Shown: positions 1 through 10,233, counted from the stretch's first letter. The stretch: DNA of 53,116 bases from Marinomonas foliarum (GCF_003337275.1 NZ_QPJQ01000034.1:1-53116), one strand, 5' to 3'. Numbers and translations: made by a program. The notes: a model not told the origin generated them from the letters alone.

Positions 1-96
1 CTCAACTACGGAGTCGATCTATCAACCATCTGAGGGTGGTATCAGATTGATGGGGTGAAGGTGCCCCATCAACCATTAAATCCGTATACCCGTTTT
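1..96. other. Possible foreign or repeat sequence at the left edge, with a hairpin
   Basis: The porin-like reading frame loses its character at about position 96 and stops 20 bases later. The sequence beyond that point holds a 9-bp inverted repeat (47-55 with 64-72, 8-nt loop) and no recognisable coding sequence on either strand. This fits the end of a mobile element or other repeat inserted in the gene, but I recognise neither an IS family end nor a transposase C-terminus. A recombination or assembly breakpoint would look the same. Confidence 0.35.
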
Positions 97-321
97 TATA
101 AGAAGGGAGCCTTTACCCGCGAAGAAGTTATCACCCATTGTGTGTCTGCCTGTCACGTTTAGCTCAAGGCGACCATCTTGCTTGTATGTAGAATCACCTT
201 CTGCTTTAGAAATGGCATCGGTATTTAACTCGAAATTTCCATCAAAGGAAGGAGCGGCTTGAACTGCACCGATGGATAGAAGACTTCCAACAATGGCAGT
301 GTGTAGAATCGTTTTTTTCAT
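76..321 (-). pseudogene. Outer-membrane porin-like protein, N-terminal fragment
   Basis: The 81-residue product begins with a clear Sec signal peptide (lysines, hydrophobic core, cleavage near VQA-AP at residues 20-24). It is followed by short alternating stretches (DGNFELNTDA, DGRLELNVTGRH) like the first strands of a carbohydrate or general porin barrel. Barrels of this kind usually need about 300-450 residues, so this is only the first strands. The last few residues before the stop are probably not native, because the sequence changes character at the breakpoint near position 96. The gene points off the left edge. Upstream is AT-rich promoter-like DNA. It is most likely a gene cut by an insertion. 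The exact porin family cannot be named. Confidence 0.5.
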
Positions 322-601
322 AATTTTCAGACCTGAATGTTATTTTTATAATAAGTAGACTTCACAAAAACATATGTTTTCAAAATTAATAATACATTTC
401 AGTTACGTTATTACAATAATCCAACAACAGGTTTGATTCTTATTTTTTACTTAATTCTCTTATGCTTAAATCAATAACTCACTTCATTAATACCTTAAGA
501 AATTTAGCTAAAATTTAGAAAAAGATAATAAAAAAATTAGTACTGACTTTGTATTTAAAACGGCTATTTTTTTATATTTTACATCGATCTTTACTACTTA
601 A
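322..601. other. AT-rich intergenic region
   Basis: This 280-bp stretch lies upstream of the porin fragment and downstream of the diguanylate cyclase gene, both on the minus strand. It is very AT-rich and no convincing gene is visible. It should hold the porin promoter (a TATTAT-like element lies about 30 bases before the porin start on the minus strand). I see no clear operator. Confidence 0.4.
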
Positions 602-2269
602 TTAACTAGAGGTTTTCGCATGAAATTTTTCTTCATACATAGCTTTATCAGCTCTATTTAAAAGTAACTCTAATGTATCGTTTTCCTGAATAAATGCATT
701 TCCGATGCTAAATTGGAGGAAGATCTGATCCCCATTAAAGTCAATTCCATGCAAAAGTTTGTCATCATGCAGGCGTTTAGAAATACGGTCTTGTTCCTGC
801 TTTCCCCTAACCAAAATTAGAAACTCATCTCCACCCCACCTTGCAACCACACCTTTTTTATCTACCACACTCAAGAGATGAGAGGCTATTTTTTGCAAGA
901 CAAAGTCCCCCGCCGCATGGCCCAGTCGATCATTGATTAATTTAAACTCGTTGACATCAACATTGATCAGACCAAAGGGTTCATGGTCCTTTTGCCACGA
1001 CTGCAAATACTCTTTCATATGTATTTCAAAACCGCGGCGATTATATAGTTCAGTCAAAGGGTCTAATGTTGATAGTCGATTTAATTCAGCCGTTCGCTCT
1101 TTTACCTTTTCTTCTAGTTCGTGCTGATACTCTAAAAGAGAGGTCGACATTGTTTGATAATGGGATACCAGCCGCTTAATTTCAGTACCAGCAAAGTAGC
1201 GTAGTTTGGGCGCACGGTAGTGGTTTTTACCTAACTGACGAATAGACAAGTCTAATTCCGCTAACGGTCTTGTAACGATTAATGACAACAAAATATAAAA
1301 AATAATTAAGGCGAAAACGAGACTAACAAAAAAGACAATAAACAGACCGGAGAACTCACTCAATGGCAGAAAGCGATTAATATCAATAAAGTTCACTTGA
1401 AACCAATCGATTTCGGGAATGTAAATAATACTGGCTAGCTGACGAGTCCCATCTTTATCCACTGAGATCATTTCGGTCTGATTTGGGTTGTCTTTTGCTC
1501 TCTCAAAAGACTGTTTTAGGCGAGTTTTTGATTCTTCATCATCAAGCAATTGAAAAACCAGCTTTTTACCCTTGGCATTTTTAGTTATAGAGGAGTAGTT
1601 AATCAACTCCTCCTTCTGATGAAGCTGGATAGAGCCTTCATAATTGGTAAAGACAATTGCTGAATAAATATCTTGTTTTTCAACCATCTGATGTAAAAAA
1701 TCAGACAAATCTAGCCCCGTTCCAACAACCCCCAAGACGTCGTCACCTTGACGGATTAACACATCAGTCCACAATTTAATTACCCCTAGCTCTACATCTG
1801 GGTTTACATTCAGATGGAGATCTAGATTTTGTTCCATGATCTGATAGAACCAAGCGTCTGATTCTTTCGTAGACTCGAGGGTATAACGATAAAAATTCCC
1901 CGAGGTAGCCTCGTCGCTGTAGTAATAACGCTCACTCCCTTTCAATGCAATAAAGTAGGACTTCTCTGCAAAGCGCATTCTGAACGTCTCTGTATCGAGC
2001 AAAGCTTGCTGTTTTAATGAATCATTATTTGGCTGCTTTGCCCACGCTTTTAAGGACTCCAGCTCAGCAAATTCTTTAGAAAGGTTTATTTCTTGAATTA
2101 GGGGTAATAAGGTTCTGACTTTATCGTATCTGGCTTGTTTCTCGGCATAACGCTCGACCCAACTCACAACAATATCTTCAGCAAGCACACGAATAGAAAG
2201 CCAAGAGAAGAAACAAGTTAATACCAAAATGAACGTGGTAGAGAGTAAAAAGCGCGACTTAATCGTCAT
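602..2269 (-). CDS. Membrane-bound diguanylate cyclase (GGDEF)
   Basis: The 555-residue protein makes the second messenger c-di-GMP from two GTP at the inner membrane. One membrane segment lies near residues 8-30 and a second near 305-330. Between them is a periplasmic sensor of about 270 residues, probably Cache-like. A HAMP-like linker and coiled coil (about 330-395) lead to a C-terminal GGDEF domain. The active-site signature RWGGDEF is intact, with the glycine pair at about 479. No EAL domain follows, so synthesis only. The RxxD product-inhibition site that usually lies just before the signature is absent (DKKG at that place), so feedback inhibition may be weak. It stands alone, 178 bp downstream of the hybrid kinase gene. 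The ligand of the sensor domain is unknown. Confidence 0.93.
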   Translation of the reverse strand: MTIKSRFLLSTTFILVLTCFFSWLSIRVLAEDIVVSWVERYAEKQARYDKVRTLLPLIQEINLSKEFAELESLKAWAKQPNNDSLKQQALLDTETFRMRFAEKSYFIALKGSERYYYSDEATSGNFYRYTLESTKESDAWFYQIMEQNLDLHLNVNPDVELGVIKLWTDVLIRQGDDVLGVVGTGLDLSDFLHQMVEKQDIYSAIVFTNYEGSIQLHQKEELINYSSITKNAKGKKLVFQLLDDEESKTRLKQSFERAKDNPNQTEMISVDKDGTRQLASIIYIPEIDWFQVNFIDINRFLPLSEFSGLFIVFFVSLVFALIIFYILLSLIVTRPLAELDLSIRQLGKNHYRAPKLRYFAGTEIKRLVSHYQTMSTSLLEYQHELEEKVKERTAELNRLSTLDPLTELYNRRGFEIHMKEYLQSWQKDHEPFGLINVDVNEFKLINDRLGHAAGDFVLQKIASHLLSVVDKKGVVARWGGDEFLILVRGKQEQDRISKRLHDDKLLHGIDFNGDQIFLQFSIGNAFIQENDTLELLLNRADKAMYEEKFHAKTSS

Positions 2270-2447
2270 ATATACGAAGATTCCATCTAATTAAAACAAA
2301 GGCAGGCACATCACTTACAAGCAACAACTAAGCCATACAAAGCCAGAGAGTCAATGAAACACTTTATTTAAAAAATAAAAAAGACGAGTTTTGTAACTAT
2401 TATCCAAAAAAGACCGGCATCACTCCGAGATTGATAATGAATACTTA

Positions 2448-4787
2448 TTAGGCATTTTTTAACGTCTCTTTTAATAGTGCTAGAGTTGAGAAATATAGCG
2501 GCGTCAACTTCGTAATATCAGCACTCAAGTCTATTTCGCCGTTGGCATTACAACGGCTTTCCAACTCGCGGAAGGCATAAGCTAAGGCCTGAGCTCCTAC
2601 AGCATCGGCATCGCCCGCTAGTCGGTGAGCAATATCAGAAATCTCATAGAGGTCTTGCTGAGCATTCATTTCAGCCATTTCTTCCAAGCCTCGTTCCACC
2701 GATGTAGAGAATAATGACATCAATTTCTGCAAACGCTGTTTACCCAAAGCCACTAAGTGGGAATGTATAAGGCTTGAATTAATCAGACCTGTGACACTTT
2801 CTTGACCGTCATCAAACTGATAACTCCGGCTTAATTGCTCACCCATCACTTGATATAATAATTCGCGTTTAAATGGTTTTGGAATAACAGCCCGAATTCC
2901 AATGTCGTGGCATTGTTTAACATTACTTGGTAGCACGTTCGCCGTTAGTGCAACAATTGGTGTGCGCGCATTGATATGGTCACAATGACGTATTTGATCA
3001 GCCACATCTAAACCACTTAACAAGGGCAAATGAATGTCCATTAAGATTAAATCAAAGAGGTGTTCAGAGGCTTTATTTAGAGCTTCCTGCCCATCAGTAG
3101 CCAGCGTGACTTTATGACCGTCTTTTTCTAATAGCTCAGTGGTGACTGCTTGGTTAATTGGTGTATCTTCAACCAATAAGATAGACATAGACGCCAGTTT
3201 CTGCGGCACTTTTATCACATCACTAATGGAGCTAAGAGGAGGATCTAGCGCTAATAGAGGCACATAAAACCAAAATACACTGCCTCGCCCTTCTTCACTT
3301 TCAACCCCCATTTCACCATCTAAAACACGCACCAGTTGAGCGGTAATCGCCAATCCTAACCCTGTACCACCAAAGCGTCGAGTTACGCTTTCATCGGCTT
3401 GACTAAAGCGCTCAAAAATATGCCCAAGGTATTGGTTCGGAATTCCTACTCCGGTGTCTTCCACCTCAATCAGCACACCTTTGGCTTGCTCCGAATGCTC
3501 TTGGGCGGGCTCCACTGAAATGGTGACAGACCCATCGTGAGTGAACTTGATGGCATTAGAAATCAAATTCGACAAAATCTGTCGTAGCGCCCCAGCAGCC
3601 CCTTGATAACGTTCATCTAGCTGCTCGCTAATTTGGACATTCAAAGTAGTGTTTTGTTGACGAGCCTGTGCCAAGAACAACAAGCTCGTTGAATTCACCA
3701 ATTCACTCAATGAGAATGGCAGAATCTCAGGACTGTACATACCTTCTTCTAGACGAGCATAATCCAACAAGCCATTAAGAATTTCTAACAATGCTTCGCC
3801 TGACTGATAAATAGCACTGAGTTTTTCCGCACTTTGAGGAGTCTGATGCTGACTTTGCAATAGTTCCACCATCCCCAAAATGCCGTTCAACGGTGTCTTT
3901 ATTTCGTGACTCATGGTGGCCAAAAACTGACTCTTGGCTACATTGGCTTTTTCTGCGGCTTCTTTTGCACCTTGTAATCGTCGTGTTCGTCGGCTCACTT
4001 GCTCTTGTAATTGATCACGGTGATAACGCAACTCGGCTTCGATCAGATCTTTCTGTTTAATGTCTTCTAGTATCGCTTCTCGCATGTCATTCATTGCATT
4101 CACTACAGAATCAATTTCATCTGTGTCTTGGCGAGGCGTTTTATGCGGTAATACCAGTCTCGTTTTAAGATTTCCAGCACCAATTGAACGAGTATAGCTA
4201 GCCATGTACTCAAGATGGCGGGTCACCATAAAGTGAACGATTAACAGCAATAGTACTCCGTTAATTAGTACTAATAAGCTTTGAAAAAGTGCAATTTCGA
4301 TGGCGGAACGAAACAGCTTTGACTGAATCGCAGCCAAATCATGGTAGACCGTCAATTCACCCAACAAGCGAGTAGTTGGCTCGCCATCACGGCCGATATA
4401 GTAAATAGGCAATGTCGTGCCATTATCTGGAATCGCGGATTTATCGCCGACAATAATGTCTTCTTTCCAGTCAGCTGAATGCAGTGTTACAGCATTCACA
4501 TTAGAAAAGTTCATAATACCTTTTAGCTGCAACTCTAGTTGCTCACTGTCCAAATCCCAGAGCCCCTTGCGTACCCCTTCGATATGGGATGACGTGATGT
4601 AATCCGTTTGCTGCTGCATTGAAGCCTTTTCACGTCGGTATTCATTGAACACCTGAATACTGGTGGAAATAAGTGCTAGTAATAAACTGATTGATAACAG
4701 CTTAATAAAAATACGATACGCCAGAGGATGCATTTTTTTGTAACGCAGGAGGTTGGAGAGCAAAGAAAACTTCATTGATTGAGACAT
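2448..4787 (-). CDS. Hybrid sensor histidine kinase with receiver and Hpt domains
   Basis: The 779-residue inner-membrane kinase is built for a four-step phosphorelay. Membrane segments lie near residues 25-45 and 163-188 and enclose a periplasmic sensor of about 115 residues; then come HAMP (190-240) and a coiled coil. The HisKA H-box is [10 protein letters not shown] (His about 294). The HATPase domain has N-box NLISNAIKF and the G-boxes DTGVGIP and GGTGLGL. A receiver domain (Asp about 584 in LILMDIHLP) and an Hpt domain (His about 721 in IAHRLAGDA) follow. All key residues are present. The layout matches the TorS/ArcB/EvgS class. The start codon touches the stop of the upstream solute-binding gene (TAATG), so the two are translationally coupled. 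The Hpt domain should phosphorylate the response regulator encoded first in the operon. Confidence 0.94.
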   Translation of the reverse strand: MSQSMKFSLLSNLLRYKKMHPLAYRIFIKLLSISLLLALISTSIQVFNEYRREKASMQQQTDYITSSHIEGVRKGLWDLDSEQLELQLKGIMNFSNVNAVTLHSADWKEDIIVGDKSAIPDNGTTLPIYYIGRDGEPTTRLLGELTVYHDLAAIQSKLFRSAIEIALFQSLLVLINGVLLLLIVHFMVTRHLEYMASYTRSIGAGNLKTRLVLPHKTPRQDTDEIDSVVNAMNDMREAILEDIKQKDLIEAELRYHRDQLQEQVSRRTRRLQGAKEAAEKANVAKSQFLATMSHEIKTPLNGILGMVELLQSQHQTPQSAEKLSAIYQSGEALLEILNGLLDYARLEEGMYSPEILPFSLSELVNSTSLLFLAQARQQNTTLNVQISEQLDERYQGAAGALRQILSNLISNAIKFTHDGSVTISVEPAQEHSEQAKGVLIEVEDTGVGIPNQYLGHIFERFSQADESVTRRFGGTGLGLAITAQLVRVLDGEMGVESEEGRGSVFWFYVPLLALDPPLSSISDVIKVPQKLASMSILLVEDTPINQAVTTELLEKDGHKVTLATDGQEALNKASEHLFDLILMDIHLPLLSGLDVADQIRHCDHINARTPIVALTANVLPSNVKQCHDIGIRAVIPKPFKRELLYQVMGEQLSRSYQFDDGQESVTGLINSSLIHSHLVALGKQRLQKLMSLFSTSVERGLEEMAEMNAQQDLYEISDIAHRLAGDADAVGAQALAYAFRELESRCNANGEIDLSADITKLTPLYFSTLALLKETLKNA

Positions 4788-5626
4788 TATTGTTCAGCTC
4801 TCCTACGACTTAGATCAAGATCTTCGCTGTAAACTTGGTGATATTTAGTCACTAGCTTGGATACTATTTCTGGGTCTTTCAAAAGCTGGTTTAAGCGTTG
4901 GTTTAACAATGGTAGCCATTGAATTAATGAGGATTTTTTGGAAATAGCCAGATACCAAAAGTCGCTCACATCTGTCTTGGTGTAACCAATTTTACCTTCT
5001 AGCCCCAGCCGACGAAGATCTAGTTGGCCCGACAATCCGCCCATAGGGACGACGTCTAAACGATTGTCAGCCAGTTTTAATAAGTTTTGATCTTGTGTAG
5101 AAACAAATTCAAGGCTGGGGTATTTATGTAGTGCCGCGTCGACTTTATTGCCAAAGCTATCACCCATTAACACTCCCACTCGCAAGCCAGCTAATGCTTC
5201 CCAGCCTTCAAACATAAGAGGGTGCTCGATGGGGTAATAAAGATAAATAGACTCCCGAATAATTGGCGCATCAAGATAAGTCATAAATTGCTGACGGACA
5301 TCTGTTTTAAAACCAGACAATATATCTACATTGCCTAATTCCACTTCTTTGATGCAACGCCGCCAATTGCTGTCTTGAAAGGTGTCGACAGTGACACCGA
5401 GTGGCTCGAATAAACGTCGAATAACGGCCACATTGATTCCATCAATCTGCTGATTTTTGTTTATCCAAGTAACTGGAGGGTATGCATTGTTTCCACACAC
5501 TCTTACCGTTGCCCCGGATAAACTGTCTAACTCAGCCGACGACGACTCTGCCCAAGTAGGCACAGAAGCGCTTATCAAAAAAATAACGGCCAGTGTCCAC
5601 TTATAAACAATAACCAGCACTAGCAA
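4787..5626 (-). CDS. Periplasmic solute-binding protein, family 3, probable kinase co-sensor
   Basis: The 279-residue protein has a signal peptide (to about ASVPTWA, residues 20-26) and then a SBP_bac_3 fold. The typical N-terminal lobe reads [13 protein letters not shown]...[16 protein letters not shown]. No transporter gene is adjacent. Instead the gene sits between a response regulator gene (7-bp overlap) and a hybrid kinase gene (1-bp overlap), so it probably presents a ligand to the kinase, as TorT does for TorS or the fused domains of EvgS/BvgS do in cis. The start is uncertain: the longest frame begins with TTG, and a GTG two codons later, overlapping the preceding stop, is equally plausible. 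The ligand cannot be read from sequence. Confidence 0.88.
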   Translation of the reverse strand: MLVLVIVYKWTLAVIFLISASVPTWAESSSAELDSLSGATVRVCGNNAYPPVTWINKNQQIDGINVAVIRRLFEPLGVTVDTFQDSNWRRCIKEVELGNVDILSGFKTDVRQQFMTYLDAPIIRESIYLYYPIEHPLMFEGWEALAGLRVGVLMGDSFGNKVDAALHKYPSLEFVSTQDQNLLKLADNRLDVVPMGGLSGQLDLRRLGLEGKIGYTKTDVSDFWYLAISKKSSLIQWLPLLNQRLNQLLKDPEIVSKLVTKYHQVYSEDLDLSRRRAEQ

Positions 5627-6351
5627 TCGTCTTGGGCTGAATGACTAAAAAGATAACCAACACCATGAACGGTAATGATCATTTGAGGGCATAAAGGGTC
5701 TTCACTTAATTTACGACGGATTCGCCCAATCAAGACATCAATCGTCCGATCGGTAGCGTTCCAAGTACGATTCTTAATCCGGTCCATTAATTGATCTCGC
5801 GTCAGGACGGCACCTTCGCTCATTTTTAACGCTAACAGCAGCTGAAACTCCCCTTCAGTTAGTTGATTCACACTACGGTCAGATTTTACTAACACACGCC
5901 GAGACGTATCCAGTTGCCATGTTCCAATGGCTTGTAGCACTGGTTCTTCAACTGCGGTCTTGGACAGTTCTCGCTGTTTTCGAACTCGACGAATTAGGTT
6001 CTTACCTCGTGCCAATACTTCACGTGCATTGAATGGTTTGCAAACGTACTCGTCCGCCCCACATTCCAACCCAATAATACGATCAATATCATCCTGCTTG
6101 CCGGTAACCAAAATGATGCCCACTTCAGAGCGACTTCTCAGCTCTCGCGTCAAGGTTAAGCCATCTTTGCCAGGCAAGCGGATATCCAGCAAGATAAGAT
6201 CGAAATCTTGCTCAATCAATAACTGTTCTGCGGCTTCGGCTGTTTCAGCACTGGTGACGGTATAGCCTTCTTCTGCAAAGTAACTTTCTAAGGTCTCTCT
6301 GATGACACTTGAATCGTCAACAATGAGGATTTTACTGTCTGACATTAACAT
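5620..6351 (-). CDS. OmpR/TorR-type response regulator
   Basis: The 243-residue protein has a receiver domain (acidic pair at 12-13 in IVDDS, phospho-acceptor Asp about 56 in LILLDIRLP, conserved Lys in CKPF) and a C-terminal winged-helix DNA-binding domain (TEGEFQLLLAL, RTIDVLIGRIRRKL, VHGVGYLF). The receiver sequence around GIILVTGKQDDIDRIIGLE resembles TorR. It is the first gene of the unit with the solute-binding protein and hybrid kinase, so it is almost surely the output of that relay. An internal ATG two codons downstream (MSDSK) is an alternative start. Target genes are unknown; the operon itself and the neighbouring cyclase are candidates. Confidence 0.94.
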   Translation of the reverse strand: MLMSDSKILIVDDSSVIRETLESYFAEEGYTVTSAETAEAAEQLLIEQDFDLILLDIRLPGKDGLTLTRELRSRSEVGIILVTGKQDDIDRIIGLECGADEYVCKPFNAREVLARGKNLIRRVRKQRELSKTAVEEPVLQAIGTWQLDTSRRVLVKSDRSVNQLTEGEFQLLLALKMSEGAVLTRDQLMDRIKNRTWNATDRTIDVLIGRIRRKLSEDPLCPQMIITVHGVGYLFSHSAQDDC

Positions 6352-7087
6352 AGTGATGCACTACACAAGGTAAAAGTTGGATCCAATATTTCATGATCAT
6401 TTTTGTCGTTATTTTGTAATATTGAACAAATCATTATGTGATTTGCTCCAGAACTATAACAATTAAGACGTAGAAAGATAAGAACCCTTTTCTCTCGTAG
6501 AATATTAACAAAATGTAAATACTTGGATGAGTTGTAAACAGAATGTTCTCTTTTATTATCTCAGCATTATTAAATAAAGCCATTTAATGACATAGGTGCA
6601 AATTTGGCTCTTCATCAACTCTAAAAACATGTCGCCCCCTTACAGTGGCATGTAACAAAACTGGTCGTCGAATCAGATAAGATCAGCCTTGGTGCATTTT
6701 TGATTGTCCTATGTGGATTAGGGACCACAACAGGGAATAGTCGACTTAAATATAGGATTCAGTGGCGTTTTTATTTGCCCAAAAATAGCGCAAAAAATAG
6801 TAATAAATTATTTTTATAGACTGGCTGTGTCGTATTACTTTTCAATTGTTGTTTCTCATTAGAGCATTTCAAGTAGTCTTGCAAACTTAACTTTACTACT
6901 AAAAAGCCTATTAAACGTCGCTTATAGTCCTATTTAGCTTTCACATTGTTCATACAAAGTATTACGACTTGTTCGTGAATAAACTCAGTCTTCCTGCTAA
7001 AACTTATATGAAGGAAAGAAGAATATCGCATGTCACATGCCACCTTCCTCTTTACTCCCAACAAAAAAGAAAGCAAAGGAACCGTCT
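6352..7087. other. Long intergenic region before the NhaC-type gene
   Basis: More than 700 bp separate the divergent response regulator and antiporter genes. The DNA is AT-rich with no convincing gene. One 58-codon open frame around 6625-6820 has no proper start or ribosome site. An inverted repeat lies at 6628-6653 (ACATG...CATGT), and a short one at 7028-7040 (GCATG-tca-CATGC) near the start of the next gene. A stretch at 6607-6621 resembles the terminal repeat of ISL3-family elements but no partner end was found. The region must contain two divergent promoters. Confidence 0.4.
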
Positions 7088-8575
7088 ATGTCAATAAACA
7101 CAGAATCTACGGAGATGAATAAGCCAAGCTTAGGGCTTGCTCTTATTCCCGTTGTACTGACGCTTGCGTTACTTGGTATTCAAATATTTTACTTCGGCGA
7201 TTTCACCCCACACATTCCTCTGGCTATTGGTTTGGCGCTCACGTCATTGGTCGGGATCAAACAAGGATTGAAGTGGAAGCAAATCGAAAAAGGTATTTTC
7301 AATGTAATCCACGTGTCCATGCCATCAGTTTCAGTACTGATTCTTGTTGGTATGTTAGTCGGTGTGTGGATTGCCAGTGGTACCGTTCCAACACTTATTT
7401 ATTATGGGCTGACATTATTATCGCCGCAGATCTTCCTTGCTGCAGCTATGCTTCTTTGTGCTGTGGTTTCTCTATCCTTGGGCACATCATGGGGGACTGT
7501 TGGTACAGTTGGTTTGGCGCTCATGGGTATCGGGGCGGGTTTTGAAATCCCAATGTATTGGACAGCAGGTGCTGTTGTCTCTGGCGCATTCTTTGGCGAT
7601 AAAGTCTCACCACTTTCTGACACTACTAACCTAGCTCCTGCGGTGACAGGCACAGACGTGTTCTCTCACATCAAAAACATGATGCCAACGACTATACCTG
7701 CGATGTTGATTGCCTTGGTTATTTATTTGATCGCTGGTTTCACATTGATCGGCAGTGATAACAGTTCTTTTGAACGCATTAACGCCATCACTACTTCTTT
7801 GCAGAATAACTTTGAAATATCTGCTTGGTTACTCGCTCCAGCATTGGTTGTTATTGTTCTTGCAGTGCGACGCATGCCTCCTATTCCATCGTTGTTTGCC
7901 GGTGTTCTTGCCGGTGCTGCAGTTGCAGCTATCACTCAGGGTGCAGGCGTTCATGACATTCTCACCTATGCCAATAGCGGTTACTCCATTACTACAAGCT
8001 CAGATGAGATCAACAGCCTGTTAAACCGTGGCGGTGTCCAGTCAATGATGTGGACTATTTCCTTGATTTTAATTGCACTGGGTTTTGGTGGTGCACTTGA
8101 AAGAACCGGTTGTTTAGAAGCCGTCATCAGCGCCATTATGACAAGGGTAAACACTTTTAAAGGCGTTCAGACTTCTGCAACATTAACCTCGGTTGCGACT
8201 AACTTAGTAGCAGGCGACCCGTATCTATCTATCGCTTTACCGGGCCGTATGTATGCGCCTGTTTATCGCGGTATGAAATATTCAACACTTAACCTTTCTA
8301 GAGCAATCGAAGAAGGTGGTACATTGATTTCTCCTCTTGTTCCTTGGAATGCAGGTGGTGCTTTTGTTATCGGTGCTTTAGGTTTGAGTATTGGCGATGG
8401 TAACTTCGAGAACTTACTTTATATTCCACTAGCCTTTGCTTGTTGGATCTCTCCTGTCCTTGGCTTGAGCTATGCGCAATTAGGTTTCTTCTCTCCTAAA
8501 GCGTCTGCAGAAGAGCAAGAGTCATGGAAGAAAAATAACGAGTTGGTTATGGATTACAATGTAGCCACCAAATAA
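7088..8575 (+). CDS. nhaC: NhaC-family Na+/H+ antiporter
   Basis: The 495-residue inner-membrane protein has about 11-12 hydrophobic segments. It carries typical NhaC-family stretches such as SLSLGTSWGTVGTVG and SGAFFGDKVSPLSDTTNLA, and near the end EEGGTLISPLVPWNAGGAFV. It should exchange Na+ (possibly also a carboxylate or amine partner, as some NhaC relatives do) for protons, which suits a marine cell. I chose the ATG at 7088 rather than an in-frame ATG 51 bp upstream because AAAGGAA stands 6 bases before it and the extra 17 residues are polar and lysine-rich. It forms a single-gene unit ending in a hairpin terminator. Confidence 0.9.
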   Translation: MSINTESTEMNKPSLGLALIPVVLTLALLGIQIFYFGDFTPHIPLAIGLALTSLVGIKQGLKWKQIEKGIFNVIHVSMPSVSVLILVGMLVGVWIASGTVPTLIYYGLTLLSPQIFLAAAMLLCAVVSLSLGTSWGTVGTVGLALMGIGAGFEIPMYWTAGAVVSGAFFGDKVSPLSDTTNLAPAVTGTDVFSHIKNMMPTTIPAMLIALVIYLIAGFTLIGSDNSSFERINAITTSLQNNFEISAWLLAPALVVIVLAVRRMPPIPSLFAGVLAGAAVAAITQGAGVHDILTYANSGYSITTSSDEINSLLNRGGVQSMMWTISLILIALGFGGALERTGCLEAVISAIMTRVNTFKGVQTSATLTSVATNLVAGDPYLSIALPGRMYAPVYRGMKYSTLNLSRAIEEGGTLISPLVPWNAGGAFVIGALGLSIGDGNFENLLYIPLAFACWISPVLGLSYAQLGFFSPKASAEEQESWKKNNELVMDYNVATK

Positions 8576-8613
8576 TGGCTCACCGTCTCGCACATAAAAT
8601 GTGATGCACCAAT

Positions 8614-8643
8614 AAAGGCAGGTCTTACCTAGATCTGCCTTTT
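8614..8643 (+). terminator. Rho-independent terminator after nhaC
   Basis: An inverted repeat AAAGGCAGGTCT / AGATCTGCCTTT (one mismatch, 5-nt loop) is followed by T-rich DNA. It lies about 40 bp after the antiporter stop. Confidence 0.75.
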
Positions 8644-8753
8644 CTAGTTTTATTCCAATAACCCAGTCTCAACATGTTAAAAGCCCATCAGTAAGAAGAG
8701 CAAGGTGCTACAATACAGTCTAACTTTGCATCTTTATTATTAGCAGGAAACCC

Positions 8754-10004
8754 ATGAGCTTTGCTTCATTAGGACTTCACCAAGACATTCTTCTACAAGT
8801 ACAAAACCTTGGTTACCCAACCCCAACACCTATTCAACAAGCAGCTATTCCAGCTGTGCTAGCTAAAAAAGATCTGATGGCAGGTGCACAAACAGGTACG
8901 GGGAAAACTGCTGCATTCGCTTTGCCTCTTTTGCACCAGATTCTTACGACAGAATCAAATGATAACCCTCTTGGTATTCAAGTCCTTGTACTCACTCCAA
9001 CTCGCGAGCTTGCTCAACAAGTTCATGCAAGTTTTGAGAAATACAGTGCTAATACTCTTGTTAAATCAGTAGTTGCTTATGGTGGCGCCAGTATTAATGT
9101 CCAACTAGATGCACTTAGAAATGGCTGCCAAGTACTGGTCGCAACACCTGGGCGCCTGCTTGAATTGATAATGAAAAATCTAATTGATTTAAGTGACCTG
9201 AAATCACTGGTACTCGACGAAGCCGACCGAATGCTGGACATGGGCTTTATCATCGACATCCAAAGAATATTAAAAAAACTACCTGAAACCAGACAAACAC
9301 TTTTCTTTTCAGCCACTTTTAATGACGAAATTTTCGCGTTAAGCAAAACACTTTTAAAAGATCCTCAACTCATCGAAGTAGACAATCGAAATACCACAGC
9401 ATCTAAAGTTGAACAAACCATCTATGCCGTTGATAAAAACCGTAAGAGTGCGCTTATTTCATACTTGATCGGCTCAAAGAACTGGCAACAGGTACTTATT
9501 TTTACACGCACCAAACAAGGAGCAAATGAACTAGCAAAAGAGATGCAAAAAGATGGAATAGCGACCCAATCTATCCATGGAGATAAATCCCAAGGCGCAA
9601 GAGATAGAGTATTAACTGACTTTAAAAATGGCAAAGTTCGTGCTCTTGTGGCCACCGATGTAGCTGCAAGGGGTATTGATATCGATCAGTTGCAATACGT
9701 TATTAATCACGAGTTGCCCTACAATGCCGAAGATTATATTCACCGTATAGGACGTACGGGGCGAGCAGGCGCAACAGGTATTGCCATCAGTTTGATCACT
9801 GAAAAAGAGCGCTATCTATTAACCGATATTGAAAAGATGCTCGATGAGCAGTTCATCCCCCAATGGCTTTCGGGCTTTGAGCCTGACCTTAATATTATTG
9901 ATAACTCAGCAAAACGACGTGAACCCTCCAAAAAAGAATTAAGAGCCAAAGCGCTCGGTTTTTCCTCATCAACAGATAAAAAGCCGAAAAGAAAGCGACG
10001 CTAA
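8754..10004 (+). CDS. DEAD-box ATP-dependent RNA helicase, RhlE-like
   Basis: The 416-residue cytoplasmic protein carries all core motifs in order: Q-motif region (PTPIQQAAIPA), motif I AGAQTGTGKT, Ia PTRELAQQ, GG, TPGRLLE, II DEAD, III SAT, IV LIFTRTK, V ATDVAARGIDI, VI HRIGRTGRAG. A short, strongly basic tail (KKPKRKRR) follows, as in RhlE-type helicases, which act in RNA decay and ribosome assembly. The start has a good ribosome site (AGGA, 5 bases upstream). It is a single gene with its own terminator. The RhlE assignment rests on overall resemblance and tail type; other DEAD-box subfamilies are possible. Confidence 0.93.
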   Translation: MSFASLGLHQDILLQVQNLGYPTPTPIQQAAIPAVLAKKDLMAGAQTGTGKTAAFALPLLHQILTTESNDNPLGIQVLVLTPTRELAQQVHASFEKYSANTLVKSVVAYGGASINVQLDALRNGCQVLVATPGRLLELIMKNLIDLSDLKSLVLDEADRMLDMGFIIDIQRILKKLPETRQTLFFSATFNDEIFALSKTLLKDPQLIEVDNRNTTASKVEQTIYAVDKNRKSALISYLIGSKNWQQVLIFTRTKQGANELAKEMQKDGIATQSIHGDKSQGARDRVLTDFKNGKVRALVATDVAARGIDIDQLQYVINHELPYNAEDYIHRIGRTGRAGATGIAISLITEKERYLLTDIEKMLDEQFIPQWLSGFEPDLNIIDNSAKRREPSKKELRAKALGFSSSTDKKPKRKRR

Positions 10005-10046
10005 AAGCTCACCTCTTACCCCCTCGAACCCTTTTCCCTCTCAATG

Positions 10047-10089
10047 AAAATACCGCGCCGTCATAAACCGATGACGTCACGGTATTTTT
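10047..10089 (+). terminator. Terminator after the helicase gene
   Basis: AAAATACCG pairs with CGGTATTTT around an imperfect inner stem (CCGTCAT / ATGACGTC) and ends in TTTTTA. It may work in both directions. Confidence 0.75.
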
Positions 10090-10233
10090 ACATTTACCTT
10101 TCTGTACCCATAAAGCCACTCACTTCTTGATCTAGTTCCTGCATGCAAACATTTTTTACCACTTAAAAAAAAACGGACTTTTTAGTCACTATAAAATCAT
10201 CAGAAAAACTCTTTTAATTACTATTGATTCACT

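Noticed and set aside
5927..6265. A 112-codon plus-strand frame within the response regulator
   Set aside because: Opposite strand of the conserved receiver domain; no independent support.
6625..6820. A 58-codon open frame in the nhaC upstream gap with a hydrophobic middle
   Set aside because: No acceptable start codon or ribosome site, and no family resemblance.
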